A DNA stretch of 64,000 nucleotides from an uncultured Bacilli bacterium (GCA_934725985.1 CAKVCX010000002.1:535907-599906); one strand, 5' to 3'. Numbered from the stretch's first letter, positions 1 through 8,922 are shown. Translations and numbers: made by a program. The notes: generated by a model not told the origin, from the sequence alone.

Positions 1-2
1 TT

Positions 3-446
3 GTTTTAGACTATACAAATGGTTTGGCCTATATAAAGACAATGGAAAACCGTAACCGTGTGCGTTTAAACAAATTGGATACTGCCGTTTTATTTGTTTT
101 GCGCCTATTGGAAATAGAGGCAAAAAAGCAAGTTACTAGCGATGATAAAGTAATAATTACCCTAGAACAAGTAGTCGAGCAATTAAAAGTGGCCGGGCTA
201 TTAGATTATGCCAAGCGCCCATCTTTCTATTTGCCAACATTAAGGAAACTAAAGACGCATAAATTGATTGATTTTAGGGGAAACGTGCTTTCTAGTTCAA
301 CCCAAATTCAAATATTGCCAAGCATCCATGTCCTTATTCCATCGAGCGGCTTAGAAGAACTAGTTGAAAAAATAGCATCATTAAATACAAAAGTAGATAC
401 AAATAACGGAGGCAACTTAGATGAAGAAAAGTCTAACGAAGATTAA
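3..446 (+). CDS. jetB: JetB/MksE-like (DUF4194) subunit, 5' end outside window
   Basis: Accessory (kleisin-partner, KITE-like) subunit of a Wadjet/MksBEF-type SMC complex. The open frame runs back to the window edge without a stop (codons for VLDYTNG precede the TTG at 24), so the TTG and the ATG at 42 are probably internal and the gene starts before base 1. The visible 147 codons hold the NRVRLNKLDTAVLFVLRLL helix and the winged-helix-like segment (KRPSFYLPTLRKLKTHKLIDF) typical of the family. It overlaps the next gene by 26 bp, a sign of translational coupling. The assignment follows from this motif and from the SMC gene downstream; jetA would be expected just upstream, off the window. Confidence 0.8.
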   Translation, partial: VLDYTNGLAYIKTMENRNRVRLNKLDTAVLFVLRLLEIEAKKQVTSDDKVIITLEQVVEQLKVAGLLDYAKRPSFYLPTLRKLKTHKLIDFRGNVLSSSTQIQILPSIHVLIPSSGLEELVEKIASLNTKVDTNNGGNLDEEKSNED

Positions 447-3400
447 GTTAATCAATTGGCATGGTTTTTATAACCAAACCATAGATATAAAAGGTTCAAC
501 CTTAATTTTTGGTGAGAACGGCTCAGGAAAATCTACTCTTCTTGACTCCATGATGTTTTTATTAACCGGAGGAGAAGAAAAATATTTCAATAGTGCCGCT
601 AATGAAAAAGCCACACGTACAGTTGAAACGTATATGAGGGCTAAAATCGGCATTGAAGGGAAAGAAAATTTAAGAAGCCAGCCAAATGTCATTTCTCATA
701 TTTGTACCGAATGGTATGACGAATATAGTAAAAACTATTTCCTTATTGGTGTAGTTTTAGAAATCCAAGAAGAAAAAGGAAAAGTAGATCGCTCCTTTTA
801 CTACATGGAAAATGAGCAAATCAGCGATGAACTTTTTACTACCAAAACCGAAAAAGGATTACAAACCCTTGGCTTCCGCTTAATGAAAGAAAAGCACGGT
901 GACAAGCTTCATGAGATGGAAGGCAGAAGAGATGACATCAGAATGAAGATGTATAGTTTGCTTTCTGTTGAAAGAAAACGTTATTACGAGCTTCTTCCAA
1001 AAGCCATTGCCTTCCGTCCGATCAAAGACGTCAACCAATTTGTTTATCAATTCCTAATGCCTGATAAACCAGTTGATTTGACAAACATGAAAAAGAACAT
1101 CCTTGTCTATAACGAGCTTCAAAAAAGAGTCGAGGAAGATATAGAAAAGGAAGCCGCCTTAAAAGATATTACGAAATTAGGCGATATTTATTATCAATTA
1201 GAAGATGAAAACGAATTGCTAAAAGCCTATCAATTAAAGCACGAAATGGATGGGGTTAGCGACGAAGTCAATAAAATAAAATCATCCATAGAAAAGAATA
1301 AAAAACTTATCCTCGAATGCGAAGAAGAAGCGATTGATTTGGCCAATCAAGCTAGAAAAGTCGACCAAAGCCTTTCCATTTTATCTAGCGAAGGGCCTAT
1401 GGGCGAATATAAAAAGATTGGCGAAACAATAAAGGAAAACATTTCACTTGAAAACGAATTCCTAGCCAAAGGAAAAAGATGGAATCAGATTCTCCAAAGC
1501 GAAGTCTTGATTGCCAATAGCCTAAACATAAAGACAAAAATCGGAAAATATGCCTCCACTACCGATTTAGATGGCTTCCTTGACGAAGGAAAAAAGTATT
1601 ATGATGCCATTCTCTCTTCAAGAAACGAATTAAGCGAAAAGATAGTCCAAAATGACATTAAGCTAAACCAAATAGTCAGTGAAGAAAGAGAATTGATAAA
1701 TAAAAAGAATCGCCTAAGCAAAGGCGTTTCTAGTTACGATCCAAACGTGACCAATTTAATCGAAGTTATCGAAACCGGACTACAAAAACTTTATAACAAA
1801 AACATAAGAGCCATTCCATTTTGTGAACTGCTTGAGATGGAAAATGGCGAAGAAAGTTGGAGAAATGCCGTCGAAGGCTATCTAAATACAAGAAGATTCG
1901 ACTTATTTGTTCCAGAAGAATATTTTGATGATGCCTTGCGCCTATATGAAGCCAATAAAAATAGGCTCCAAATATATGGGGTTGGCTTAGTCAATACCGA
2001 AAAGCTAAAAGACATTGAACCAAACGAAAACTCTCTTGCTTTAAAAGTAAAAGCCTTAAATGAAGACGCAAGAAAATATGCAACCTACATAATGGGCAAC
2101 ATCATTTGCGTCGATAGCGAAAACGAACTTAAAAACTATGAAGCCTCCATTACTAGAACAGTCATGGTCTATAAAAGCAAAGCCGCTAGACAAACAAAGC
2201 AAAAAGTATATGAAACCCCATATATTGGTTGCAACGCTAGCCACATGCAACTTGAATCCGTCAATTTGGAGATTTTAAAGAAAGAAGAAGAATATAGAAA
2301 TTTACTAGATGAAAAATCTAGGTTAGACTCCTTAAGGAAAAATGGCTGCGATAGATCCCAAATCCAACTTCTTTTAAACGAGCAAAACTGGTGGAAAAAA
2401 TATAATGACACCCACAACTATGTCGAATCCTTAAGGGCCAAACAAAAAGAAATCGAATTGAATCTAGGTTCTTTAAGCGATAGGCCAAAAGAATTGGAAA
2501 AAGAAAAAGAAGCCATCCTTAAAAAACGCGATGAATCCTTAGCTAAAAAATCTAGGTTAGAGGCCACAAACGAATATTTGACCAAATCAATTGATGAAAT
2601 GGAAAATAGGTCAAAAGATGCAACCGATGAATTTGAGCAATTCGTTACCTCGCCTTCTTTAAAAGATAGGTTTGACGAATTCGAAAAGAATAACAAGTTA
2701 AGCCTTTCTGAAATCAAAGCTAGGGCAAAGCAAAATAGCGATGAAATCCAATCCAAGCGTTCTCGTTTGATTAGCTTAATGCAAAATTACATCACTACAT
2801 TCGACTTCGATGCCATTGCCTCGATTGATTCTTTGCAAGAATTCTACAAGGAATCCAACATCTTGCTAAGCCGCGCCTTAATCGAAGATAAAGGCAAGCT
2901 AGAAAGAGCCAAAGAAGAAGCAACCAATACTTTTGCCAATAACTATCTAGATGCAATAAGGGCGAATATTGAAAACGAAGAAGAACATATCCGTCAATTG
3001 AATAAGCTTCTTGCCACTAAACCCTTTGGGACTGATAAGGATACATATAGATTTATCGTAACAAAGAGCAAAGACAAACTGTTTGGTGATTATTACGATA
3101 TTTTCAAAAGCAGCGAAATGTTCACCCAAAATGACTTGTTTAACGAAAACCTTTCCGATCGTAACCAAGCCATGATGAATGACTTGTTTAAGAAGCTTAC
3201 TTCCGATAAAACAGACGAAAAAAGTTTGCAAGAAATATCTAAATTCTGTGATTATCGCCGTTTCATGAATTATGATATTGAAATAACTAATAAAAACGGA
3301 CGTTCTTTATTCTCTAAAATAAGCCATGAAAAGTCTGGCGGAGAAACCCAAACCCCATTCTATGTCATCATAGCCGCATCATTTGACCAAATCATCCGTT

Positions 3401-3744
3401 CTTCTCCCGATAGAAGAAGCCACGGTTGTGTCATTATGTTAGATGAAGCCTTCAATAACATGGATGCTGGACATATAGAGGGAATAATGAAGTACTTTAA
3501 GCAATTGGGGATTCAACCAATAATTGCTACCCCTACAGAAAGAGGTAAGATTATTGCAAAGTATGTTGAAACCAATATACTAACCATTAAAGTCAATAAT
3601 GTCATCGAAGCCCGTCCTTTCATTTCTTTAATAAAAGAAGAACCCGAGGAAGAAGATGAAGATGAACCGGTTCAACTTGAGTTAGAATTAGATTCTTCTA
3701 AAGAGATTAAAGAAGACGAAACAAAAGATAATTTCGAAGAGTAA
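421..3744 (+). CDS. jetC: JetC/MksB-like SMC ATPase
   Basis: SMC-type ATPase subunit of a Wadjet (JetABCD) or MksBEF condensin, a complex that in the studied family members extrudes DNA loops and, with the JetD nuclease, cleaves small circular plasmids. At 1107 aa it has the family's usual length. Walker A (GENGSGKST) is at residues 31-39, the ABC signature SGGE at about 972-975, and Walker B (IMLDEAFNNMD) at about 1004-1013. Between them lie long charged coiled-coil segments, and the tail (about 1070-1107) is strongly acidic. The ATG sits inside the 3' end of jetB. A strong terminator follows directly, so no jetD is cotranscribed downstream. It could serve chromosome organisation rather than defence; jetD position or absence would decide. 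Confidence 0.85.
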   Translation: MKKSLTKIKLINWHGFYNQTIDIKGSTLIFGENGSGKSTLLDSMMFLLTGGEEKYFNSAANEKATRTVETYMRAKIGIEGKENLRSQPNVISHICTEWYDEYSKNYFLIGVVLEIQEEKGKVDRSFYYMENEQISDELFTTKTEKGLQTLGFRLMKEKHGDKLHEMEGRRDDIRMKMYSLLSVERKRYYELLPKAIAFRPIKDVNQFVYQFLMPDKPVDLTNMKKNILVYNELQKRVEEDIEKEAALKDITKLGDIYYQLEDENELLKAYQLKHEMDGVSDEVNKIKSSIEKNKKLILECEEEAIDLANQARKVDQSLSILSSEGPMGEYKKIGETIKENISLENEFLAKGKRWNQILQSEVLIANSLNIKTKIGKYASTTDLDGFLDEGKKYYDAILSSRNELSEKIVQNDIKLNQIVSEERELINKKNRLSKGVSSYDPNVTNLIEVIETGLQKLYNKNIRAIPFCELLEMENGEESWRNAVEGYLNTRRFDLFVPEEYFDDALRLYEANKNRLQIYGVGLVNTEKLKDIEPNENSLALKVKALNEDARKYATYIMGNIICVDSENELKNYEASITRTVMVYKSKAARQTKQKVYETPYIGCNASHMQLESVNLEILKKEEEYRNLLDEKSRLDSLRKNGCDRSQIQLLLNEQNWWKKYNDTHNYVESLRAKQKEIELNLGSLSDRPKELEKEKEAILKKRDESLAKKSRLEATNEYLTKSIDEMENRSKDATDEFEQFVTSPSLKDRFDEFEKNNKLSLSEIKARAKQNSDEIQSKRSRLISLMQNYITTFDFDAIASIDSLQEFYKESNILLSRALIEDKGKLERAKEEATNTFANNYLDAIRANIENEEEHIRQLNKLLATKPFGTDKDTYRFIVTKSKDKLFGDYYDIFKSSEMFTQNDLFNENLSDRNQAMMNDLFKKLTSDKTDEKSLQEISKFCDYRRFMNYDIEITNKNGRSLFSKISHEKSGGETQTPFYVIIAASFDQIIRSSPDRRSHGCVIMLDEAFNNMDAGHIEGIMKYFKQLGIQPIIATPTERGKIIAKYVETNILTIKVNNVIEARPFISLIKEEPEEEDEDEPVQLELELDSSKEIKEDETKDNFEE

Positions 3745-3760
3745 ATATAGTTAATTAAAT

Positions 3761-3801
3761 AGAGATGGCAAAGCCAAAGGCAAGAAGCCATCTCTTTTTT
3801 T
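3761..3801 (+). terminator. Rho-independent terminator after jetC
   Basis: Perfect 9-bp stem AGAGATGGC (3761-3769) with GCCATCTCT (3787-3795), followed by a run of seven T. It ends the jetBC transcript 17 bp after the stop. Confidence 0.9.
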
Positions 3802-3847
3802 AGTCAAAAATTACTTTAATATTCACTAATTGTTATGGAAATATAGA

Positions 3848-4360
3848 TTAAATTACTTCTTTTTTATTCCTTTTAATTCGAGGAACATAAATCAAAACAA
3901 TAGAAAGAATATAAATGGTTAAATAAAACAAGAGAATAATTAAAACTATAACTAACATTGGAACGCTTGAAGATGCATCTACATTGCTAGATGCCATATC
4001 GATAATGGCACTCCAAACAAAATAAGAAGCAACCCCCATGCTTAATAGACTTGTTAAGCACATATTAAAAATCATAAAGATACTAGAAACTTTTCCAGTT
4101 GGAATTTTACGAAAACCCACTACTAAATTTATAACATCCAAAATAAGAATCAGGGCCAAAAAAGAGTCGATAATATAGCCAATAAGCATTACCTTTCCCA
4201 AGGTTTCTCCTCCTTGTTCACCCCCTTCAATACCTGCAATTGCACCGGCAAAAATACCGCCAACAACAAAGGCAATAAAAATAATACCCATTAAAATCAA
4301 CAAAAGAATAATTCCGATGATATGACTAACTAGCAAAGGAATTCGAGCCTTTTCTTTCAT
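3848..4360 (-). CDS. Four-helix membrane protein, unknown function
   Basis: 170-residue integral membrane protein with four hydrophobic segments at about residues 8-45 (long, Gly/Ala/Ile-rich, followed by a Gly-Glu-rich turn), 52-80, 92-118 and 130-158, and a basic C-terminal tail (RIKRNKKE). Tandem DUF4870-like or tetraspan proteins of Firmicutes look similar, but I do not recognise a specific family. It is monocistronic: convergent with jetC on one side and facing mobile-element debris on the other. A TCTCC-type site (GGAGAC on the coding strand) lies about 6 bp before the ATG. Confidence 0.55.
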   Translation of the reverse strand: MKEKARIPLLVSHIIGIILLLILMGIIFIAFVVGGIFAGAIAGIEGGEQGGETLGKVMLIGYIIDSFLALILILDVINLVVGFRKIPTGKVSSIFMIFNMCLTSLLSMGVASYFVWSAIIDMASSNVDASSSVPMLVIVLIILLFYLTIYILSIVLIYVPRIKRNKKEVI

Positions 4361-4489
4361 ATATGTCTCCTTTAATAAGAATAATTTACCATATAAAAAA
4401 AGTTTTTTGTTATTATCTACGTAACAAATGGAATCATAAAGGAAATTGCTTTTCTTTCATTTCAACTCAAAAGGATGTTTTCGTCTTCC

Positions 4490-4716
4490 TTAATGATGAA
4501 AAATGTTTCAAGAAAGATAAGTAATAGAAGGCTAGTAGTCATAGTCGAAATCTACAAGCGTTTTCCTATAAGGGAAGTTCGACAGCTTAAAGTTCATCTC
4601 CGCTGCCCTTTCGTCCCTAAGCCGTATCTAGCATCGGTAAGCTCTCTTATTACCTGGTTGGCTGACTTTTCTTCCACGCCTTTCTCTTCCATGCATCCAG
4701 AAAGGTATTCAGAAGT
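4490..4716 (-). pseudogene. IstB-like (IS21 family) N-terminal remnant
   Basis: On the minus strand, pieces in different frames read as MEEKGVEEKSANQVIREL, then AEMNFKLSNFPYRKTL and VDFDYDY followed by a stop. The second piece resembles the segment of IstB helper ATPases that precedes the FxxxKTLEDFDF motif. The reading frame is broken between the two parts and the Walker A region is absent. It abuts a small IS150-like inverted-repeat element at its 5' side. The assignment rests on one short motif and on a matching IstA-like remnant near 8.1 kb, so it is tentative. Confidence 0.45.
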
Positions 4717-4717
4717 G

Positions 4718-4884
4718 CTATCAATAAAGTAGACATGGATAGTGGCCCTTTGTTTGCGCTAGATTACCTAATACCTATCCAATACAAGAAGCGATACTGG
4801 AGGCTAAAACTTCCAACCATTTTGCAGAATAAATAGAGAATGTGATCAAAAGGCGTTACATTTGTGTCCACTTTTTGGCTAGTG
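4718..4884. mobile_element. Internally deleted IS150-like element (MITE-like)
   Basis: The left end (4718-4741) shares 23 of 24 bases with the left inverted repeat of the IS150-like element at 6682 (GAAGTGC, then AATAAAGTAGACA). The right end (about 4862-4884) carries TGTCCACTTTTTGGCTAGTGCA, whose complement matches the right repeat of the same element (TGCACTAG and AAAGTGGACA). Between the ends are only about 120 bp with no transposase. This is what a non-autonomous deletion derivative of the larger element would look like. Confidence 0.55.
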
Positions 4885-4938
4885 CAAAAATATTGATGTT
4901 CTTATGACAATCCTTCTTATTGTAGTGGGCTACTATTA

Positions 4939-5058
4939 TGGAGGATTTTTTAATCTCGTGTAAATTTAGGGGGTTGCACGTCATGAAAAAGAGGGGTTTC
5001 ACGCATGGAAACCCCACGTTGACCCACCAAAAAAGGGAGAGACATAAAAAATCCTCCA
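4939..5058. repeat. Triple-nested palindrome downstream of recombinase gene
   Basis: Three inverted repeats are nested. The outer arms TGGAGGATTTTTT (4939-4951) and AAAAAATCCTCCA (5046-5058) pair over 13 bp without mismatch. The middle arms GGGT..ACGT (4971-4981) and ACGT..ACCC (5016-5025) pair in two blocks. The inner arms GGGGTTTC (4993-5000) and GAAACCCC (5008-5015) enclose a 7-nt loop. It lies directly after the recombinase stop codon on the same (minus) strand. It could be a structured 3' RNA, a terminator complex or an element end. Confidence 0.6.
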
Positions 5059-5060
5059 AT

Positions 5061-6617
5061 TCAATTTACCCTACTTGGGCAAAATTTTGGGGGACATTTC
5101 AAACCGATTTGTGAACCTCTTAGCTTAAAGGCCGAACCAAATTCATCGATTTTTATGGTCTTTTTGGCCGTCATATAGTTAAAAACGATATCGATATCGC
5201 CGTTTTTGTGGACGAAGACCGAATTCAAGAAGACGTCGACGAGCCTTTGCCTATCTTCCTCATTCTCGAGATCCAAGCCTGTAAAGAAGGAAAACGTCTC
5301 CTCAATGTGCTCCAAGCTGAAATTCGGGCGGACTAGCATCTCCTTGTCTATTTTTACCTCGATTTCCTTCAGCTCCCCTTCCAGTTTCACATACCTTTGC
5401 TTGAAGCGCATGAACTCACCGCCGCCGTCTTCCAACACCTTCATGATGTTGTCTAATTTACTCTTAGTCTCTTTTCTTCTTTCCTCAAGCATCAAAAGAT
5501 ATGGGCTCTCTTTATTCTGAGATGCAAATAGTTTTGAAGCCATTTCTTTTATCGCCTTGGATCATGAAGAACTTCCATGATGTTCTTAAGGACGAGGTCC
5601 CTAAAGCATCCTTATTAATGCCTCTAAGCTCACAAGCCTGTTTTCTTCTATTATTCACACACTTGTAATAGCGATATATTTTGCCATTTGGCTTATTCAC
5701 TCCATCAGCAATCATCATCTTTCCGCATTCACCGCAAAATACTTTAGGTGAAAGAAGACAGTTTAGTCTAGCCGTATGTTTGTCTGGCTTAGTTCTATTG
5801 TTCTTGATTCTACCTTGAGCCAAATTAAAAGTAGCTTCGTCAATTATTGGAAGTATAGCTGTCTTGCTGACTTTACCATACATCTCATATTCTCCAATAT
5901 ACTTTCTGCTTTGACTATTCTCACCACTCTTGAATTGCTCAATAATTTGCCATCTGACCCTTTGATGCCTTTTGCAGCGAGCTCTTTCGAAATCTTATTA
6001 CATGTAGTGTTTGTAGTTGTGTAAAATCTAAATATCTCCTTCACTATTTCAGCATCATGCTCATTGATAGCAAAATGGCCATTCTCATTTCTATATCCAA
6101 AAGGAATAAGCCCATTTATCTTGCCGTTGATGACATTATCAGTCATTCCTCTTTTGACCTTCTCTGCCAAGTCAGCAGAGTAATATTCAGCAAGACCATC
6201 AAGAGCAGATTCCAAAAGGATTCCTTCATGACCATCGGATATGGCTTCGGTAGCAGATAGTACTTTTACATTATGCTTCTTGAGAACAGACTTATATTTC
6301 AAGGCATCGTATCTGCTTCTTGAGAATCTATCTACCTTCCAAACGATGAAATAATCAAAAGCCTTGGACCTGCTATCGGAAATCATCTTTTGAAACTGAG
6401 GTCTTTCATCTGTCTTGGCTTAAATAGCTCTATCGATGTAATTGCCAACTGCCAAAAGTCCCTTGCTTTTGGCAAAGGTGCTGCATTCCCTCAATTGCCC
6501 GTCTATCGACTCCTCCCGCTGGTTGTCGCAGGAGAAGCGGGCGTAGATAACCGCCCTGGTCCCATCGTTTTTAATAGCAGTACTCCTTGGCTCTTTCAAA
6601 AATGATCCATCTCCCAT
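5061..6617 (-). pseudogene. Large serine recombinase, broken and mosaic
   Basis: Reads as a transposon/phage-type large serine recombinase of about 510 codons. The catalytic domain starts with AVIYARFSCDNQREESIDGQL (nucleophilic Ser) and continues through VWKVDRFSRSRYD and a GLIPFGY recombinase-domain motif. A Cys zinc-ribbon (FCGECGKMM.. KCVNNRRKQAC) and a coiled-coil C-terminus follow. It is broken by an in-frame TAA at 6420-6422, where the family would have Ser before AKTDERPQ, by a frameshift near 5870-5883, and by at least two shifts between about 5510 and 5600. The start is ATG at 6617 with a clear AGGAGG site. The first 200 bp and the last 480 bp look GC-rich; the middle is AT-rich like the host. 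Confidence 0.8.
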
Positions 6618-6800
6618 TTTCCCGCCTCCTGTCGCTATTCGCCATCATCTTTCTTAGCCATCTCTTCCTTGATGGCGGAATGAAGTGCTATTAATAAAGT
6701 AGACACAATTTGACATTTATGTGGACAGTTATATGTCACTTGTCGACACTAGTTTTATAACTGTATACAGAAAGGAGTATCTTTATGAACTATACAAAAG

Positions 6801-7145
6801 ATGAAAAAAATAGAAATTGGTCGTCAAATCTATACTCATGAAATCACCGTAGGCGATGCTGCCGAGAAATATAGCCTTAATTGGTATACAGTAAGAGACT
6901 ATATGCACCAATATAGAGATTTAAATCATCTTCAACCAATGTCTGATGGTAAAGATGCTTTAAAAGTTATTAATAAAGCAAAGAAGAAAAATTTCGACGA
7001 TTTAGAATCTTTATCTAGAGAAGAATTAATCGATGAAGTAATCAAAGCTCGTGTTGAAACTGAACGAGCAAAAAAAGGTTATGCTGTCAAAGGAGGTGGT
7101 CAGGAAAAGGAATTCATCAGTTTAAGCAATTCGAATTCGAAATAA
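6801..7145 (+). CDS. IS150-like OrfA (transposase N-terminal part)
   Basis: 114-residue OrfA of an IS3-family element. Its N-terminal helix-turn-helix (IYTHEITVGDAAEKYSLNWYTVRDYMHQY) binds element ends, and a Leu/Lys/Glu-rich helical tail follows. OrfB lies in the -1 frame. A run of seven A at 7071-7077 (read as A AAA AAA) is the likely slippage site, and an AAAGGAGGT Shine-Dalgarno-like stimulator follows at 7089-7097, an arrangement seen in this family for making the OrfAB fusion. The ATG at 6801 has no obvious ribosome site; an upstream ATG at 6785 in another frame may be the true start after an indel. Confidence 0.7.
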   Translation: MKKIEIGRQIYTHEITVGDAAEKYSLNWYTVRDYMHQYRDLNHLQPMSDGKDALKVINKAKKKNFDDLESLSREELIDEVIKARVETERAKKGYAVKGGGQEKEFISLSNSNSK

Positions 7146-7996
7146 TTTACAAACTATCAAATGATTTCCCGGTTCAAAAATTATGTAAGATTATGGATGC
7201 CAATCGATCTGGATTTTATAAATGGAGAAGCAGAATGAATAATGTATCATCAAAAAAATTAAGAAGAAATAATGGTATTGAGTTATTTAGACAATATCAT
7301 TTAATGTATCCTACACATGGATATAGATGGCTAAACGCTAAAATAAAGTTGGATTTAGGTCAAATTATGTCAGATAACTATGCTCAACGTTGCGGTGCTT
7401 TTTGCTGGTATTAGAAGTGTTTCTAAAAGATGCAAATATGCTAAACCAGGCAAAAAATATAAAATTTATCCTAATTTATTACTTGCCGATTTGGCTATTA
7501 ACCAACCTTATCAAGTTGTCGTTTCAGATATGACTGCATTTGGGGTTAATAAAGATTATTATGAATTAACTTTATAATGGACTTATTTAATAATGAAATT
7601 ATCGCTTATGATGTTTCTACAACTAAAGGAGATAGAACTACTTATATTAATGGTTTAAATGAATTAATTGAAAAGAAAAAAGAATATAAAAATCTAAAGA
7701 TGATTTTACACACTGATCAAGGATTTGTATATTCTTCGAAAAGTTTCAATGAGCTTTTACCTTTATATAATATCACACATTCTATGTCTCGTGCAGGTAC
7801 TCCCACTGATAACGGAGCTATGGAGTCTATTAATGGTTGGTTAAAAGAAGAATTGTTTAATGATTTTAAAATAAAAGAAAAAGAAGATTATATTAAATGT
7901 ATTGAAGAATACATCCTTTTCTTCAATGAACAAAGGCCTTCTTGTTCACTTAATTATCTAACTCCTAAACAATTTAAAGAGTTTTTTACCCCCTAA
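7080..7996 (+). pseudogene. IS150-like OrfB (DDE transposase), two frameshifts
   Basis: The frame begins by -1 slippage after 7077 and reads FKQFEFEIIYKLSNDF, then IMDANRSGFYKW, an HTH_21-like region (YGYRW-type THGYRWLNAKIKL) and the rve integrase core. Catalytic residues are visible: Asp in VVSDMT (about 7530), Asp in LHTDQG (about 7715) and Glu in NGAMESI (about 7825). Frame changes near 7385-7400 and near 7570-7580 split the gene into three pieces, so no active transposase is made unless these are assembly errors. The C-terminus (SLNYLTPKQFKEFF) is complete. Confidence 0.75.
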
Positions 7997-8039
7997 ACAC
8001 TAAAAAGTGTCTACTTTCTCTTGACTAGTGCACTTCGTT

Positions 8040-8168
8040 TCCTCCCCGTCGTACATTCTCTTTATCGTGTGTCTGTCCTTGCCGTAAGAGCGGGCAAGGT
8101 CGCTGAAGTTTGGTTTGATACCCATTGTCCTAAACATGCTTAAGGCACCTATTAAGTTATTTTCCATA
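8040..8168 (-). pseudogene. IstA-like N-terminal helix-turn-helix remnant
   Basis: The minus strand from ATG 8168 reads MENNLIGALSMFRTMGIKP then NFSDLARSYGKDRHTIKRMYDG, the resolvase-like helix-turn-helix that opens IS21-family IstA transposases. It runs into the right end of the IS150-like element at 8036. The frame may resume on the other side (SAIKEEMAKKDDGE then stop, ending near 6651), which would give a short protein rather than a full transposase. A stand-alone small DNA-binding protein is an alternative. Confidence 0.45.
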
Positions 8169-8229
8169 ATCGCTCCTTGGAGAGCAATTATAGAGTATTG
8201 CCCAAATTGGTGAATGTTATATTCCCTTT

Positions 8230-8595
8230 TTTGGTCAAATATAGATTACCTCTATCAGGAGGGATGGGCCGAATATGCTGGAGCGATTCTGCCTCGAGAG
8301 CGGCATATCCCACAAATTCATCCGCCCCAGGACCCCCGAGCACAACGGCAAAGTGGAAAGAAGCCACAGGATCGACCAGGAGAAATTCTACAGATCCCTG
8401 AGATTCTATTCCCTCGACGACCTCGCCTCCCAGGGGGCGAGGTGGAACAAAAGGTACAACGAAATGCCGAGGATGGTGCTCAAACTGAGGTCCCCGAACC
8501 AAGTGGAACTTGAAAAGCTGAGGAAGCTGATGCAAGATACCGGCGAGGTCAGATGCCCGAGGCTTCTCAAGTGTTTCACATCAATTGAAAACTAA
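8230..8595 (+). pseudogene. IS481-like transposase C-terminal fragment
   Basis: The GC-rich plus-strand frame ends with MLERFCLESGISHKFIRPR followed by TPEHNGKVERSHRIDQEKFY, the rve integrase C-terminal signature of IS481-type transposases, with the catalytic Glu in GKVERSH. Residual upstream sequence (IRRDGPN, expected TDNGPEF) suggests a small indel. The N-terminal two thirds are missing. Base composition contrasts sharply with the AT-rich surroundings, pointing to import from another host. Confidence 0.7.
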
Positions 8596-8712
8596 CACAC
8601 GGTGAAGAAGCCTTAAGGCTTTATAACTCCATCTATGAAGGATACGGCGATATAATGGATAATCTTTATTGCAAGAAAGTAGGAATGACATTTATCGGAA
8701 AGGAGAAAGACA

Positions 8713-8922
8713 ATGGAAAACAAGCAAGCCTTGGATGAAGCCGTTAAAATCCTTTACTCCAAAATGAAAGACACTGTTTTTGTCACTATAGAAAGCCCAG
8801 AAATGAAGCCAAAACTATGCCACTATAAAGCCATGAAGGAAAAGCTAGGAGAAGCAAAAAGTACAGACTATCAAAAGAGTTTTAAGAAAGTAAACTCACA
8901 AAATATTCAAGCAATTCTTTAA
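8713..8922 (+). CDS. Small protein of unknown function
   Basis: 69-residue lysine-rich soluble protein with host-like composition. A good ribosome site (GGAAAGGAG) precedes the ATG and a strong terminator follows. It has no recognisable domain. Just upstream, in another frame, 8595-8740 encodes GEEALRLYNSIYEGYGDI.., which ends inside this ORF and may be the tail of a gene cut by the transposase fragment, so the ORF may be only the end of a damaged gene region. Confidence 0.45.
   Translation: MENKQALDEAVKILYSKMKDTVFVTIESPEMKPKLCHYKAMKEKLGEAKSTDYQKSFKKVNSQNIQAIL

Larger units (their letters stand above)
6682..8036 (+). mobile_element. IS150-like (IS3 family) element, decayed
   Basis: A 1355-bp element carrying orfA and a broken orfB in plus orientation. 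Its ends share GAAGTGC (6682-6688; complement GCACTTC at 8030-8036) and AAAGTAGACAC (6697-6707; complement at about 8006-8016), separated by a few non-matching bases. I could not identify a clean target duplication. It sits inside the istA-like remnant, splitting 8040-8168 from about 6650. A deletion derivative with the same ends is at 4718-4884. Confidence 0.7.

Noticed and set aside
4475..4732. 85-residue plus-strand open frame
   Set aside because: It is the antisense shadow of the IstB-like remnant; the minus strand carries the recognisable motif.
4939..5058. Retron or group II intron RNA
   Set aside because: No reverse transcriptase is encoded nearby and no domain V-like hairpin is evident.
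8188..8535. 115-residue minus-strand open frame
   Set aside because: Antisense to the IS481-like fragment, in GC-rich DNA where stop codons are rare.
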